NCBI GenBank assembly: GCA_019022495.1
Contig: JAFEKR010000001.1
Coordinates: 7,440,001-7,504,000 of the forward strand
Origin: Epichloe hybrida
Lineage: Eukaryota; Ascomycota; Sordariomycetes; Hypocreales; Clavicipitaceae
Length of the DNA: 64,000 bases
Direction of reading: 5' to 3'
The notes beneath the pieces are model-generated. The model saw only the letters and a list, made by a program, of their open reading frames with translations. It was not told the origin of the DNA and searched no databases. Shown here piece after piece: positions 23,295-43,076 of this stretch; the stretch's first letter is position 1; every line of letters begins with the position of its first letter. The position numbers and the translations under genes were made by a program.

Positions 23295-24329
23295 TCACTT
23301 CAGTAGCCTCTTTCTTGTCCGTGTCGAAAATCTCTCTACGCCGCTCCCCTGCTGTGCATGCCATAACTGTTGTACTCCTACTCCACGACTCTCTCCACAA
23401 ATCTTGTACCGCCGCCATGCTTCCCGAAGATGATCAGGTCGCAGGGGCCCTCGCTTGACCTCCGGTTCCTCGGGTTCGACATCGACACCCACATCGTTCG
23501 CCGAGGGTGGCGGCGTGGGCAGGTCGGCCTGTTTCTCGCCCGCTGTGATCCATTCGCCTTGGACGTTTCGCGCCGCCTCTATGATTTCTCCGGCGAACAA
23601 TTTGGCCACGGCTTTGACTGCTGTACTAACCATCTGAGGCACGGACTGAGAAACTGTCGCATTCACCACCTGCCGTGATGCATGTTAATAGGGGTGGGCA
23701 GAAAGTTGTAGGTGAGGCCATGTCATTCTTACCCTTTTGACGACAGCATCTGACAGTTTCGCCGCTCGCCACAGTTCGTATCGATTGTACTGCTCGCTGT
23801 CAAAGGCCTCTACCAGCATGGCCCTCAACCTAATTTCCTCTTGCTTCTGCTCTTGGGTGCGAGCGCCCGCATCCTCCAAAGCCATCTCTCCATTTTCATC
23901 GTCGTCATCGTCATCTTCGGCCTCTTTATCGCCTCCCTGACCACTGACAGTGGTCGGCGCTTTCCCACCAACTAAGCTAGGGGTTCGCTCAGCCGCGTCG
24001 TCACCCTTGGCGTTTTTTGATTTACGCCCTCTCTTCTTCTTGGTTGCCCCGCCGGCGGTGGCACTGATAGCACTGCCGCTCACGATAGAGGCCACATCGA
24101 CTGACGGCGAGCGAGCGTAAGGAGATCGGCCGGCTTCTGGTGGGAACGACGTTTGTCGCAGAGGATGAGAGGGCACAGATGACTGGGATAGATTGGAGGC
24201 TTTTCGCCGTTTGATAGGAGGAGCGTTGACGTCGAGCGTAGACGATCGCTTTTTGTTTGGCAGTTGTGCTGGTGATGGATTAGGAGGCGACATGGCCAGC
24301 GGTGAGGTAGCATACGGCGGCGAAGCCAT
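23295..24329 (-). CDS. TAF11: transcription initiation factor TFIID subunit 11 (TAF11)
   Basis: Two exons, 24329-23733 and 23669-23295, give 323 residues. The N-terminal half is disordered with Ser/Pro repeats, a basic KKKRGRKSKN patch and an acidic EDDDDDDENGEM run. The C-terminal histone fold of the TAFII28 type is clear: RLRAMLVEAFDSEQYNRYEL, WRAAKLSDAVVKRVVNATVS, SVPQMVSTAVKAVAKLFAGE and, after a linker, GPLRPDHLREAWRRYK. In TFIID, TAF11 pairs with TAF13 to form a histone-like dimer near TBP at the core promoter. The 63-nt intron lies exactly inside the fold (VVKR/VVNA, phase 0). It is divergent from the GTP cyclohydrolase gene. Confidence 0.93.
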
Positions 24330-25051
24330 GGTGATGGAGAATTGTAAGAGGAGATGCGCCTTGTGAATGCAGAGTTCGAAAAGAAACACAAGGAGTGTAA
24401 AGCAAAGCGCCGGGCATGCGCAAAAAAGACATGAGTCGAATTGAGCCCAATCCAGATTCACCGAGATGCAAGCAGGCTGGCTTGCTGACTTCACACGCGT
24501 TCACACGCTGTCGGAGAGAAGTAGCTTGCAAGTCGCCCGGTCACATGACCGGGACGGAGCGATGCGTATTAATCCGTAATCCGTACCACATGCAGCGTTT
24601 CCAATGGCACCAAACTCGCTGGACTCACCGGCTGCAAGCTGACGACTTTAATAAGTTACGTAGACTCGGTGGTTCACGATTTCGGAGCTTGACTAGCCAA
24701 AACCGCCACAACCTACATTTGTGGCATTCCAAAAGGCATGGTAGCCATAGCATCGGCCCGGCCTGACGCATCTCTAAACTTTACTCATACATACGGAGGA
24801 GTACTTGAAAGTTGAGACCCATTCATTGATCCCGATTCCAGTCCGAATTCCCCGCCATACAACTCCCCGCCGACGTCGCTTTCATAGCGAAACACTGCTG
24901 GTTTTTCATCTCTTGCGTTATCAATTTAATAACCCGCAGCTCGTCATTGCCCGATTTTCTCCGCCTCTTGGAAACAGATCTTGTCTTGCCCGCGACTAGA
25001 CTCAATCTTGCACCGACAACCCAGCCGAGCCTTTTCCCTTCCCACATCACA
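24330..25051. promoter_or_regulatory. divergent promoter region of TAF11 and GTP cyclohydrolase I
   Basis: 722 bp between two start codons. It holds a variant of the recurrent intergenic motif (TACGGAGGAGTA, 24792-24803) and a pair of close 'ATCCGTA' copies near 24570-24585. No ORF is credible. Confidence 0.5.
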
Positions 25052-26176
25052 ATGGCGCAACTTGCAGACCCTGACGTTGCCGCCATGCAGAAGCGGACGC
25101 AAGAAGCGCAAGACACGGCGAGCATTTCTGGCTCATCAGCAAGTGGTGGCTCTGCCCGCAAGCACAGGCGCAGGCGCAAGACCAAGAAGAACGGCTCCCA
25201 GATTGAAGGCGACTCACACTCGCTTGTCGTCAATGGCCGCCGCTCGGGAGGCCTGGACAAGAGACGCCACAGTCTCAGCAAGGCCGCTCGCGATCCTCGA
25301 GATGAACCACCAACCAAGAAGAGAGCAATTGCCACGGGGAGCAGCGAAGCAGTGCGATCACCGAGTCCGGTCATCATCGACTTTGAAGGGCTGAGCAGAC
25401 CTAGTATGTGTCACGAAAAAAAAAAAAAAAAAAAAAACCCTATAGCTTCTCGCCAGCAAGTCTGGTTCCCAAGGCATCTTGTTTAACCACCCACCCATTA
25501 GGCCTCGGAACCCGCGAACGACAAGTCGAGACCGAGGAACAAGCTGCCAAGCGGATGGAAAAGATGCGCGGTGCCGTCCGCACCCTACTAGAATGCGTTG
25601 GCGAGGATCCCGACCGGGAAGGCCTCCTCGATACCCCGTCACGATACGCAAACGCTCTCATGTTCCTCACCCGCGGATACCAGGTCGACGTCAAAGAGAC
25701 GATCAACAACGCTCTGTTCAACGAGTCGCACAACGAGCTCATCATTGTGAAGAACATTGACATTCACTCTCTTTGCGAGCATCATCTCGTTCCCTTTATT
25801 GGCAAGGTTCAGCCGCAGAATAAACAGCCGCCTTCTTTCATGCCATGGTTCTAACCAGTCCTAGATGCACATCGGATACATTCCCCGCAACACCGTCGTC
25901 GGTCTCTCCAAGCTGCCGCGAATCGCCGAAATGTACGCCCGTCGTCTTCAAATTCAGGAACGCCTGACTAAAGAAGTCGCCAATGCTATCATGGAGATTC
26001 TCAAGCCCAGGGGCGTCGCTGTCGTCATGGAGTCAAGCCATTTATGCATGGTGATGCGCGGCGTCGAGCAGACAGCCACCTCTACCATCACCAGCTGCAT
26101 GCTCGGCTGCTTTGAAAAGTCGAGCAAAACACGTGCAGAATTCCTGAGTCTTGTTGGCCTTAATAAAGCTTCGTGA
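25052..26176 (+). CDS. GTP cyclohydrolase I
   Basis: Three exons, 25052-25403, 25502-25806 and 25865-26176, encode 322 residues. The first 115 residues are a fungal-type disordered extension with a basic [12 protein letters not shown] cluster. The catalytic domain then reads [20 protein letters not shown], the zinc and active-site motif [31 protein letters not shown] after intron 2, and [16 protein letters not shown]. The enzyme converts GTP to 7,8-dihydroneopterin triphosphate, the first step to folate (and tetrahydrobiopterin). Cys and His ligands of the zinc site are all present. Intron 2 has a GTTCAG donor, unusual at +3, but a CTAAC branch site and the perfect join GK/MHIGY support it. 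Confidence 0.95.
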
Positions 26177-27153
26177 GCTAGTTGTCACTAACTCATTCTC
26201 CTCTTGTACTCGCTAACCCTTTTCTTCTGTTATCCCACTTCAACTTGGTACACTACATCGGCGTCAGGATTTGCTTTCAGTGCTTCTTTTTCATTCATCA
26301 GCGAGCACACGGGACACAGGGCAGAGGACCATGCGTTCAACAGTTGCGAGGTCATGCCAGATCATTGATTGGGTCGGTTATTTTGATTTGTCTTGTCGCT
26401 CTTCTGAATACCATGATGGCTACTGCCATGAACTACTCTGGGATTAGAACATTCTGGGCGGCTCAACGCCTTACAAGGCTGGAGTACGCAGCTGACTTGT
26501 GTGTTTCTTTTTCTATTTTACAAATCTCAACATATCACCTTTAGTTTCGGGTTATCCGATGACAAGGAGATGCGAATTATGAAAAAAAGAGATAGAAAAA
26601 GACCAAGACCTGTTATTCCACGAGTACGTGACCCAACATACGATTAATTGAAGGATATGTTAAGATGTAAACACGTCTTATCTTTCTATGTGGTATAATA
26701 AATGTCTCCCATTAAAGAGTAGTAGCAATGAAGCGTTAAAAAGCCATCCGTCGCTTGCTTGCTAGTTCATTTTTATAAGACCCGGTAGTCAACAAGATGA
26801 AAGACGAAAAAGAAACAAAGTTCCGCGGAATCGGGACCATGGATCTTGGACGCACCTTTCCTGTTGAAAAAGAAACTCCGTGTTCTCCCAAATAAAACCT
26901 CCCTGCTCCCAATGTTCCTCTTCTTGACAAAAAACACTGTGAGTCGTCTTCGTACACCCATACATTGATACAAAATGTATAAAGGAAGCCATCAAACGAA
27001 AACAGAAAAAGAAAGAGCACGAGGAGCCCCTGCTGCAAAACCCGTGGTAAAAGAACAAGTTGTGAAAACGAAAAAAGAAAAAAATACGCCGTTTAAAAAA
27101 AAAAAAAAAAAGAACAACTACAGATTCTTCGACTTGTCTCGAGAATACTCCTC
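26177..27153. other. intergenic, convergent 3' flanks of GTP cyclohydrolase and KDM5
   Basis: 977 bp, AT-rich around 26560-26730, with A runs near 27095-27110. No gene supported. Confidence 0.5.
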
Positions 27154-33996
<6,843 letters not shown>

Positions 33997-35018
33997 TCAC
34001 GATGTCGCTGCCAACTTATTAGCCTTTGCCACACTCTTCAACACTTTCTTCACCTCAGAATCTCCGCGAACGCGCAGACTTAATTCTTTGACCATATCGC
34101 CCCATCTGACGTCGCCTCCGCATTCTGGACATGGACATTGATCTGGGATAACGTGGCCGCTGGCATCATTCGACAGTGCATGCTTGCTCCAGCAATCTAG
34201 GTGTCCCATGGCCTTGCAGGCATTGTTCGGACACAAAGCATAGAGACCTTTTCCCGGTTCGAGGTCCTGGGTACAATGCACGCACTTTCCTTCTTGCTCA
34301 AATTCGATTATGTCATGCGCTTTGCCTATGTACCCGGCCATGGGCATGTAGTCCAGCGGAAGAGCATGTATACCACGGACTTGAGCACCCCCAGGCACCT
34401 CATCCGCGGGTCCCGAGAAATCCGTCAGTATTCGGAGGCCTTGTCGGCTGGGTTCCTGCGTAGATTTCAGTCGATTCTGCCAAGCAGAAAAGGCTTCTTT
34501 CGCATAAAAGTGCACGTTTAATGGCCATCTTGCGAAGCTCGGCACACCTGTGAGCAAATGAATATTGGCCATGACAGACCTCATGCTGTGGAGCGGTCTC
34601 CTCGGCATTCCATTCTTCTTCCTCCGCGTCGAAATGCTCACACGAGACTCATCTGGTATATGCATTGAAAGGTGCGGGTTTGTCAATGCCCACCTGGTAG
34701 GAGCTTTTCGTTTAGCGAACAATGCAAGTCTTGAGGGAGAAGCTCTTGGGAACGAGATCAAGGAAAGAAAGGAAGGTCGTACTCAAATTTGAGCGCTGCC
34801 ACCATGCTTGGAAAACCGGACACCAAACCTATCATTTCCCAAGGTCGTAAAGTGTCGCGGGATGTGCGCATTGCACCACCTTTGGATTCTCCATTATGCT
34901 GCTTCAGACGACGGGGAGGATTGGGCGTTGAGCCGATATAGAGTGACGCGTGCCTGACCGTGGAACGAAGCACGTAGACTGTGTACAAGGCCGGTAAGGG
35001 CTTGGTTATTTGAGTCAT
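33997..35018 (-). CDS. SLX1: structure-specific endonuclease subunit SLX1
   Basis: Two exons, 35018-34783 and 34693-33997, encode 310 residues. The GIY-YIG nuclease domain opens the protein: [20 protein letters not shown], then [13 protein letters not shown] with the conserved Arg, and a hydrophobic [20 protein letters not shown] strand. The splice joins KFE/WALTNPH, the family pattern. The C-terminal half has the SLX1 RING/PHD-like zinc module ([20 protein letters not shown] ... GHLDCWSKH ... [15 protein letters not shown]). SLX1 cuts branched DNA such as Holliday junctions when bound to the scaffold SLX4 in the nucleus. The intron has a GTACGA donor and CTACCAG acceptor and keeps phase 2. 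Confidence 0.93.
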
Positions 35019-35431
35019 GCCTGTGCTTAGGCTTCTGGTATAAGCTTCATGTCGTTGCCAGTGGAATTGAGAGAAAGAGGAGCTGTGAAAGCAAAATGCA
35101 TCCGGGTCGCCGTCGCGGTTCTCAATGCTTTGATGTTGATTGTTGATTGCTGCTCGCACGTCGCACGGTCCAGAGAGCAGCCGGTTCCCGGTCCTGTTCC
35201 CGGACCAATGAGCGGGCTCCGTCATGTCAAGCAACTTGGCAACTCATACGTGTTCAGCAAGCTGGCCAATGTCACGTATGTATGCTTGTTTCACAATGTC
35301 GGTTGTATTTTGCATGCAGTTTTTTCTCAGTCAAGTACACGGAAATAGTTAACAATGCCTGTTGTTTTACAAATCTTCTGGCCATGATTACACAATACAT
35401 AAGTCGCCTGCAGTTGCTCGCCTTACTCGAC
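35019..35431. other. intergenic, SLX1 promoter and 3' flank of SF3A3
   Basis: 413 bp, no gene or repeat seen. Confidence 0.5.
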
Positions 35432-37019
35432 TCACAACAGACCCTGCTTTTGCAAATCATAGTACACCTTCTCGGGCATAACATTGCCCTCGCCATCCTC
35501 CATTTGCACAATGCTGCCTTCGTCCAATTTGGATTGTTTCCTCTCTCTCTGAATCTTCTCCCACAGTCTTTGTGCTTCATCCATTTTCGTAATGTCCCTG
35601 AACAACGTAGGATTAGTAATTCCCAGACACTTCAGGTTGTAGATATGGCGAGCTTCGTTGAAGTGCTTCTCGAACGCTCGTCGGCCTTTATACACGTAGT
35701 TTCCGCAGATTTCACACGGAAATTCTACACCCAACCCGTGCAGACGGTACAGCCAGAAGGGAATGGGTTTTCCATCCCACCCCAGTGGGACTTTGAGGGG
35801 ATTATAAATCTTATCCTCATCGTCCTCGTCGTCGCCATCGCCTTCCTCGACATTTTCTCTCGGTAAATCGGACTCGTTGTAGAGATTCTCCAGTTCTTGC
35901 TCCCGCTCCCGCCTGGTCATGCCCTGTTTTCTTTCGACGTTGACACGAGTATCGCTTCGTTCAGTGCTCATTGCGCTGGCCAATCGTTTGACCCGATATT
36001 CACGTTCCGCAACAGCTCGCTCTTTGAGTCTCATCGCCGACACAACGCCAGAAGCGGCATTCCCCGATTCGGCAGTGGAATCCTCCTGTCGTTGCCGCCA
36101 TTGCTCCTCCGCCTTCTTGTGTTTTCGTCCTGGCAGATGGCTGTTGTAGACGTTCTCGTTTTTGAATTCTTTCTCGCAATATTTACACCACTTCGCCTCA
36201 GGACTACTCAAGGTGGTTGCCGAACTCCCGTTTGTCGTTGGCTCAGTGGCCCATCCCTCGATCTCGTTCTTCTCCCATAAGCTTGCGAATTCTTCATCAA
36301 AAGAGGACAGAACCTTGTCCGTGTTTTGAAGAGGACGTGATCTGCGCATAAAGTCCTCAAGGTATTGTGCCAGCTCACCAACATAGCTGAAGTATTGGTC
36401 AGTCAATTTTTCGCCTCGCTTGACTCCACAGTAGGCTGGAGTGAAGTTGTCAAAGTGCTCCAGATATTGTAAGTAGGTATGGCGTTTGACATTGGGCAAG
36501 TTGAGGTAGGATTCGTGACAAGTGTTGAGATCGAAAAATCGGCCATAGGCTTCCTCTCCAGAGAATATTGTATCCACGACTGTCGCGACAGGTCCAGCCG
36601 CATCGCCTGCCTTCCTCTGCTTATACCTTTGCTCGGAGTTCTCAGCTTGTTCATTTGGGTACTTTGCATGATGCTCACGGATTTCGCCGAGCTGCTTGTA
36701 GAACGCATCGAAGGGATCGCCAGTGCCAAGCTGTTGAATTTCCGCGGCGCGAGCTCCACTGTTGTCCTTGTAAATCTTCAGCAGCTCGTTGGACTGGTTT
36801 TGAATCTGATCAAGTAGCTGGGCAATCTCGTGATCGCAATTTAACCGATCTCGAATCTATTGAAGCGGAACTCGTGTTAACAAGGCATTGCAACGAGAAG
36901 GAAGGTATGCAGTGCATGGAACTTACATGCTTGGGCTCATCGCGAACACGATCTGCGATGCCTTGCTCTAGACGCTCCAAATCCTCATGGATGTACCGTT
37001 GCTCCTCCAAAATGTACAT
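35432..37019 (-). CDS. splicing factor 3A subunit 3 (SAP61/Prp9)
   Basis: Two exons, 37019-36927 and 36856-35432, give 505 residues. The start MYILEEQRYIHEDLERLEQG matches the family opening; the intron joins PKH/IRDRLN. The middle holds the SF3a60-binding helices and FFDLNTCHESYLNLP. A first zinc finger (CKYCEKEFKNENVYNSHLPG-RKH) and the C-terminal matrin-type finger (CEICGNYVYKGRRAFEKHF ... H) are intact, followed by GITNPTLFRDITKMDEAQRL. SF3A3 is part of U2 snRNP and helps U2 bind the branch site in spliceosome assembly. An acidic loop (EEGDGDDEDDEDK) precedes the second finger. It is divergent from FAL1 with 380 bp between starts. Confidence 0.95.
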
Positions 37020-37399
37020 TATGTAGCAGGGGGGGCCAAGTCGCGCGCCGTTGATGTTGCGGTGCAGCCGCGAAGATTGGCGACGTCGCGATGTGAAAGT
37101 TGACAAGGCCACCAAAAACTTTCTGCGCCACCCGCCGCTGTTCTTGTGCAGCCACTCGCCGCCACTGCAGGTCCTGCATTTTCTGGCATGAATGAAGCTG
37201 GTGTGCACGCTGCCCACTCAAGGCTTGCCGAAGTAAAACCGGGGCCCTGCGACCAGCTGCGCATAATAAAACTTTTTTAACACTGCCAGCTTCATGTCAA
37301 GGTCTGGCTGGTCCAGCTCCCATTAGTTGTATCCTAGTAGACACACCATTGTTTGCTTCTCGACATTATTCGCAACCAACACCGAAACCCTCCGACAAA
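37020..37399. promoter_or_regulatory. shared divergent promoter of SF3A3 and FAL1
   Basis: 380 bp between the two start codons, both genes of RNA processing. No TATA box or known operator stands out. Confidence 0.5.
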
Positions 37400-38725
37400 A
37401 TGGCTGAAGGCGCTGGAGGAATTGACCGCAAGGCGGAAGAGAGGATGGAATTTTCCACCTCCAAGGAAGTCACCGTTCACCCTACGTTTGAATCCATGTC
37501 CCTGAAGGGTGAGTGACGAGGCAAGGCTCTTCGTCCAACCGCCGCAATGCTAATTGTCAAATCCAGAGAACCTCCTTCGAGGCATCTACGCCTACGGATA
37601 CGAGTCCCCTTCCGCTGTGCAGTCTCGAGCTATTGTCCAGGTTTGCAAGGGACGCGACACTATCGCGCAGGCTCAATCGGGTACCGGCAAGACTGCTACC
37701 TTCTCAATCAGTATGCTGCAAGTCATCGACACTGCAGTGCGCGAGACGCAGGCATTGGTGCTCTCGCCGACACGCGAGCTGGCTACTCAGATTCAGTCCG
37801 TCGTTATGGCACTGGGCGACTATATGAATGTGCAATGCCATGCTTGCATCGGAGGAACCAACGTCGGCGAAGATATTCGCAAGCTCGATTACGGTCAGCA
37901 CATCGTTTCCGGCACCCCTGGGCGTGTCGCCGACATGATCCGAAGACGAAATCTCCGAACGCGACACATCAAGATGCTCGTGCTGGATGAGGCAGATGAG
38001 CTGCTCAACAAGGGTTTCCGCGAGCAGATTTATGACGTTTATCGATACCTACCTCCCGCCACCCAGGTCGTGGTAGTCAGCGCTACCCTCCCATACGATG
38101 TCTTGGATATGACGACAAAATTTATGACCGACCCGGTTAGGATTCTCGTCAAGCGTGATGAACTGACGCTCGAGGGCTTAAAACAATACTTCATCGCTGT
38201 TGAGAAGGAGGACTGGAAATTTGATACCCTGTGCGACTTGTACGACACCTTGACCATTACACAAGCTGTCATTTTCTGCAACACCCGTCGCAAGGTCGAT
38301 TGGCTCACCGACAAAATGCGCGAGGCCAACTTCACTGTGAGCAGCATGCACGGTGACATGCCTCAGAAGGAGCGTGACAGCATCATGCAGGATTTCCGGC
38401 AAGGCAACAGCCGAGTTTTAATCTCAACCGATGTTTGGGCGCGCGGAATTGATGTGCAGCAAGTCAGTCTGGTCATCAACTACGATCTGCCTAGCAACCG
38501 TGAGAACTATATCCACCGCATCGGTCGAAGTGGTCGCTTTGGTCGCAAGGGTGTTGCCATCAACTTCGTTACCACCGAAGATGTTCGCATCCTACGAGAT
38601 ATTGAGTGTAAGTCTTCATTGGCATGTTGCTTCTGAAAGTAGTGGACGATGTTAATTATCTTCCAGTATACTACTCAACTCAGATCGATGAAATGCCCAT
38701 GAATGTGGCTGATCTTATCGCCTAA
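37400..38725 (+). CDS. FAL1: DEAD-box RNA helicase FAL1 (eIF4A3-like)
   Basis: Three exons, 37400-37508, 37567-38607 and 38667-38725, encode 402 residues. Motifs: the Q-motif region [20 protein letters not shown], Walker [31 protein letters not shown] in [43 protein letters not shown] and [13 protein letters not shown]. The ending [11 protein letters not shown] and the [11 protein letters not shown] sequence point to the eIF4A3/FAL1 branch rather than translation factor eIF4A itself. FAL1 works in early 40S maturation in yeast; in filamentous fungi the same protein may also serve in the exon junction complex. Short first and last exons are typical of this gene. Confidence 0.93.
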
Positions 38726-41059
38726 GTATGTCTAAAGGACGTTTAGGCAATAAAAAAGACGCCAGAATCCAAATATTGCCGAGGCAATATAGAGGATTCA
38801 AAAGTAGACTCGGCACAGTCGGTGTGTCGAGCGTGTGAAGTGGAGGAATGGGCTTTTGCAATGTATTAGGTTGGTGAATAAGCGCTCTTGTTTTCCCGTT
38901 ATTCTCAAGTGAGCTAATCACCGTAGAGATCCACAGATTGATTTGAGCGTCATTTGTCTCAGTAAAAAAAAAAACACAGTTAGGTGTTGATACTACAGCT
39001 GCGCAAGGGGCTGGCGGTCGAGAAGTTGACGTAGTAGACACGCGCAACAAAACAGCCTCCCTTAGTTGGGCGGCATATGTCGTATTCTACACGAGCTTAG
39101 ACTCTAGGTTCGCTGTTCAGCGGGGACAGACTATCTGCCAGCAGCTTGAGTCAGAATGTTACGCCAAGATATGGCAAAAAATGTATTTCTCCTGCTGGTT
39201 CTTCCCAAATGAACGTGGGTTTTCATCGTGATACTAAGAACGGACTTGCCATGGTACACTGAGATGGTCGTGCCAGTAATAAGGGGTGCTGCGACTGTAA
39301 TGTGAGACTTTTGGGGGAAAAAAACACAGAGCATGCTTCTTTCAGGCTGAAGTCTCTCGCACTCCTTCGATTTTTTTTTTTCACAAACGCCGTTTTCGAA
39401 AGCTCATCTGCCGTGAATTGTGCGCGGCGTCCTAAAAACAATCTTGTCCTCCTCGGACAGTGTACGCACGCCAGCCACGCCCGACGCGGGAAGTTGCCCT
39501 GCTTGCAATGCAAGAAGCCGACGTCTCGTTCGCCTTGTCCGCCTTTCGGGATGAAAAAGTCTTCTTGTCTCTGGGCCTAACTAGCCAATATTTCACACAG
39601 AGGCGAGCACCCCGTGTCTTCGTTTGAGAAAGAAGAAGAAGAAGTAGGCACCTTTTTACCACTACTATTAATAAGCAGCAGGTGAACAAGGTGTGCAAGG
39701 TGACAAAACAGTATTGATTCGCCCAGAAGATCAGACGGTCATCTCAACGAGTCAGTGCGCCTGCAGGATCAGCGGAAAGAGTCTGGTCGCACGCGATGTA
39801 CCGATCAATTGATGTTAATATTATCCGTAGATGGCCTGCCTCTCCTAGCTTATTAGTTGCTCGTGGCATTTGATTCTTGCTGTTGGTTTAGCTCTGGTGC
39901 GTGCCATGCAGTGTCACGTCCGCAATCTGTTGTCAATTTGTCGTGCCGCCTCGAAGATACAAGTAAGATGGCTGACACACCCCAGTAAATGAAGACTTGG
40001 TACATACATATATCACGGCGAGGCTTGTCCCACCGACATTGACGTTGACCGAGAAAGCAACGGCGCTGGTTTCTGGCCTCTTGTTCTTTTCTTCCCCTGG
40101 TCACTGTGGTCAGTGATCAAGGCTCAACTTGACGGCGGAATTATCGAAGCGGGGGGGGGGGGGGAGCTTCTTTCAATAAGAAAGGGGAGAATGTCCAGGG
40201 GTCCCCATTGGCTGCCAGCTTCACACCCATGGGCAACATGGACCCACTGACTTGACAAGCCTGACTCGAGGACGTCAACTTGTTTGTTTGGTGACAGGAC
40301 ATGAGGACACATGAGGACATGAGGACGACAAGAGTTAGAACTTGGCTGGATAACTCGGGTGGGATGGATGCAAGGGTTTTGGATTCATACAATGCAGGTC
40401 CCCCGAGCGAGACATGTTTGCCATGCTCATCGCCAATCGGCGCAGCAGCCACCCAAGACCAAATCTCTTTGATCCCATTGCCTATTGCCTACGGATTATT
40501 GCCCTTTCAAACTTTTTGGCGTGAGCTTGGGCTTGGGACGCGGCCACTGATGGGCCCGGCTCGAAATCCAGTTCTCCGCAGGAATCCCTGTTCTCAAACT
40601 GTGAAAGAAGTTGCTTGGCCTGCTTGGCCTCCTCCGGGCCCCTTGCCCGCCACTCATAAGGAGAAATGGTCTTGCTCTCTAGTAGTAGTGTTCACTGTTC
40701 AGCCTGTATGTGCATGTACATAGTATGACTGCTGTTGGTTTCGATTCTTGGACTCGAGTCGGCTTGCTATCCCGGAATCGAGCCTGCCTTGTACAACAAA
40801 CTTCGCTTTGTTTTGTCTAGTATACAGACTACGAACACCCTCCCGTTCACATCCATCCATCCATCCATCCATCCATCCACTCTTTGGCTATCCTTTGGCT
40901 ACCCTTTGGCTACCCTTTGGCTAGCGGCACGATCCGTCATCTATCACCTGCCAGCCGAGAAAAAAAAAAATTCTCCCCGCACCCTCTGCCCCTCCTCGGC
41001 CACCTGCGCGTGTGCCTGCCTGATTGACTTTCCGACTTCGTGTTAGACAGCCAACCACA
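38726..41059. other. long intergenic region, 2.3 kb
   Basis: No supported gene between FAL1 and URC4, both on the plus strand. It contains a G run at 40150-40163, short direct repeats of ATGAGGACA near 40300-40325, and microsatellite repeats close to the URC4 start. Part of it must be the URC4 promoter. Confidence 0.5.
40851..40925. repeat. (ATCC)n microsatellite and 12-bp tandem repeat
   Basis: About seven ATCC units (40851-40880) are followed by three to four imperfect copies of CTTTGGCTAYCC up to 40925. It lies about 135 bp upstream of the URC4 start codon, so it is within the promoter or leader. Confidence 0.9.
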
Positions 41060-43076
41060 ATGGGTCTTTTTTCTCGAAAAGACAAGACCCTCAAAGGGAG
41101 CTCCTTCATTGCAGCGACGCACTCAACCGGGAGTTTTCATTCAGTAACATCCAGGGGCATCGTACACCGCGTCTCAGCTGGCAGCTACATATCAGGAGGG
41201 TCACCGTTATCGCCAATGTCACCAGTCAAGCTGCCCAAGGTCGATCTCCCCCGGCCACCGGATCCTCAACTTGACCCTGTCGGGTACCTCCGAAGCTTGG
41301 GTGCGGTGAGAGAAAGAAGCAGCATCATTCTCGAGAAGGCGACTCGCAACGAACTGAACCATTTCGACGTTGATCTGGACAAGCTGCCCGACGTCGTCAC
41401 GTTTGTCGCTGGCTTGATCAAGGTACGAAAAACTTGCAGGAAAAAAAAAAAAATTAAACCATCCCTCTGACTTGGATCGCGTGCGTCATCATACACTGTG
41501 CGCTGCGATGAGGCACGATGAGGTCGGAGTTGGCCCGACGCGCATCATGTTGTGTTCTCCTCTCCCGTCTTCAATGCGATCCTCTACCAGACTTGCAATG
41601 CGCACGCTTCAAGTGCACTAACAATATAGACAGAGAGATTATGAGGCTCCATTCACCACAATCCCCGGACACGGACGGTACCAGCATTTTTGCGTCGGTG
41701 GCCGTGATCGCATCGCCCATCTGTTATCGACCTGGCCGGAATCAGTTGACAACACAGAGCGTTGCCGTCGCTTGATCGATCTGTTCCTGGTCAGCGTGCT
41801 TTTAGATGCTGGCGCCGGCACTCAATGGAGCTATAAAAGCAAGGAGAATGGCAAGATTTATCGAAGGTCAGAAGGTCTGGCTGTCGCCAGCTTGGAAATG
41901 TTCAAAGAGGTCAGAGCGCGAAGAAAGCCAACCATTTTTTTTTTTTCACTTGATCACTATCTACAATCCTTGCTGACCCGCCGCAAAGGGCTTGTTTTCC
42001 AGCAACCCCGGCAACAAGTATCAGGTCGACAAAGAAGGACTCGGAGCCTTGACCGTTGAGAAACTCGAGAGTGGCCTCCAGTCTCGTCCGGACAACAGGC
42101 TAGCCGGCCTCCAGGGCCGCACCGAGCTTCTCATCAGACTTTCTGCCGCGCTGGCGGGAAACACAGATTACTTTGGCGTCGACGGTCGACCAGGGAACAT
42201 GATAGGTAAGACTTGCGGCGAAGGCAGCTGCTCTGCTTGCATGAGATGATTTTGCTAATGCCGATGCCGGCGCCGACGCCGACGCCGCGTGCAGACCATC
42301 TCCTGTCCCACCCGTCCACCCAGGCATCCTCGATGCTGATTGTTCCTCTCCCCGTTCTGTGGAACGTTCTCATGAACGGACTGGGGCCCATATGGCCGCC
42401 GTCACGCACCGCTTTGAACGGTGTGTCGTTGGGGGATGCGTGGCCGTGCCAGGCCATGCCGAATCCCGGAGCAGCCTCCTGGGAGTCTATTCTTCCCTTC
42501 CACAAGCTGACCCAATGGCTCACATACTCCCTGATGCAGCCGATGCAATCTCTCCTGAACATGCATTTCGCCGGACAGGAGTTGCTGACAGGCTTGCCCG
42601 AGTATCGCAACGGCGGCTTGTTCGTGGACCTGGGGGTGCTGAATTTGAAAAAGGACGACATGGAGCGCGGTCTTCAAAACTACGCAGACTACTGCAGGAG
42701 GAGCGGAACCAAAGCAGTCGAAGTCGCCCCCATGTTCGAACCCAGCGATGACGTCGTGGTGGAGTGGCGCGGCGCAACTGTTGGCTTGCTGGACGTGCTC
42801 TGCGTCGAGGTGAACAAGGCGCTGAAGACGGAGCTTGCTGGTGCTGAAATGACGCTGCCCCAGCTTCTGGAAGCGGGCAGCTGGAAGGTGAGCCGGCCCA
42901 TAACACCAGCTCGCTCGCATGCTTCATGCTTGCTTGCTTGCTTTGAGACGAAAAGAGAAATAAATAAGAAAACTAATCTGGCTGCGTCACAGGGAGGTCG
43001 CGAAATCGCCGAAATCAACCGCCCTAATACCAAGGAGCCGCCGATTTTGATTGACAGCGATGGCACTGTGTTCTAG
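41060..43076 (+). CDS. URC4: uracil catabolism protein URC4 (DUF1688 family)
   Basis: Five exons: 41060-41422, 41634-41909, 41989-42205, 42295-42887 and 42993-43076; 510 residues. The joined protein shows DUF1688 hallmarks: PVGYLRSLGAVRERSSIILE, RDYEAPFTTIPGHGRYQHF, DLFLVSVLLDAGAGTQWSYK, SSNPGNKYQVDKEGLGALTV and FHKLTQWLTYSLMQPMQSLL. URC4 is one of the proteins of the URC pathway by which some fungi use uracil as nitrogen source; its exact reaction is not settled. The N-terminal 50 residues are Ser-rich and Lys-rich (MGLFSRKDKTLKGSSF). Intron 3 ends in AAAG with a CTGAC branch site; other acceptors would break the FKE/GLFSSNPG join. No other URC genes are adjacent. Confidence 0.92.

Noticed and set aside
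40301..40723. 140-codon open frame in the long FAL1-URC4 gap
   Set aside because: Built on short ATGAGGACA repeats and poly-G neighbourhood; no family resemblance.
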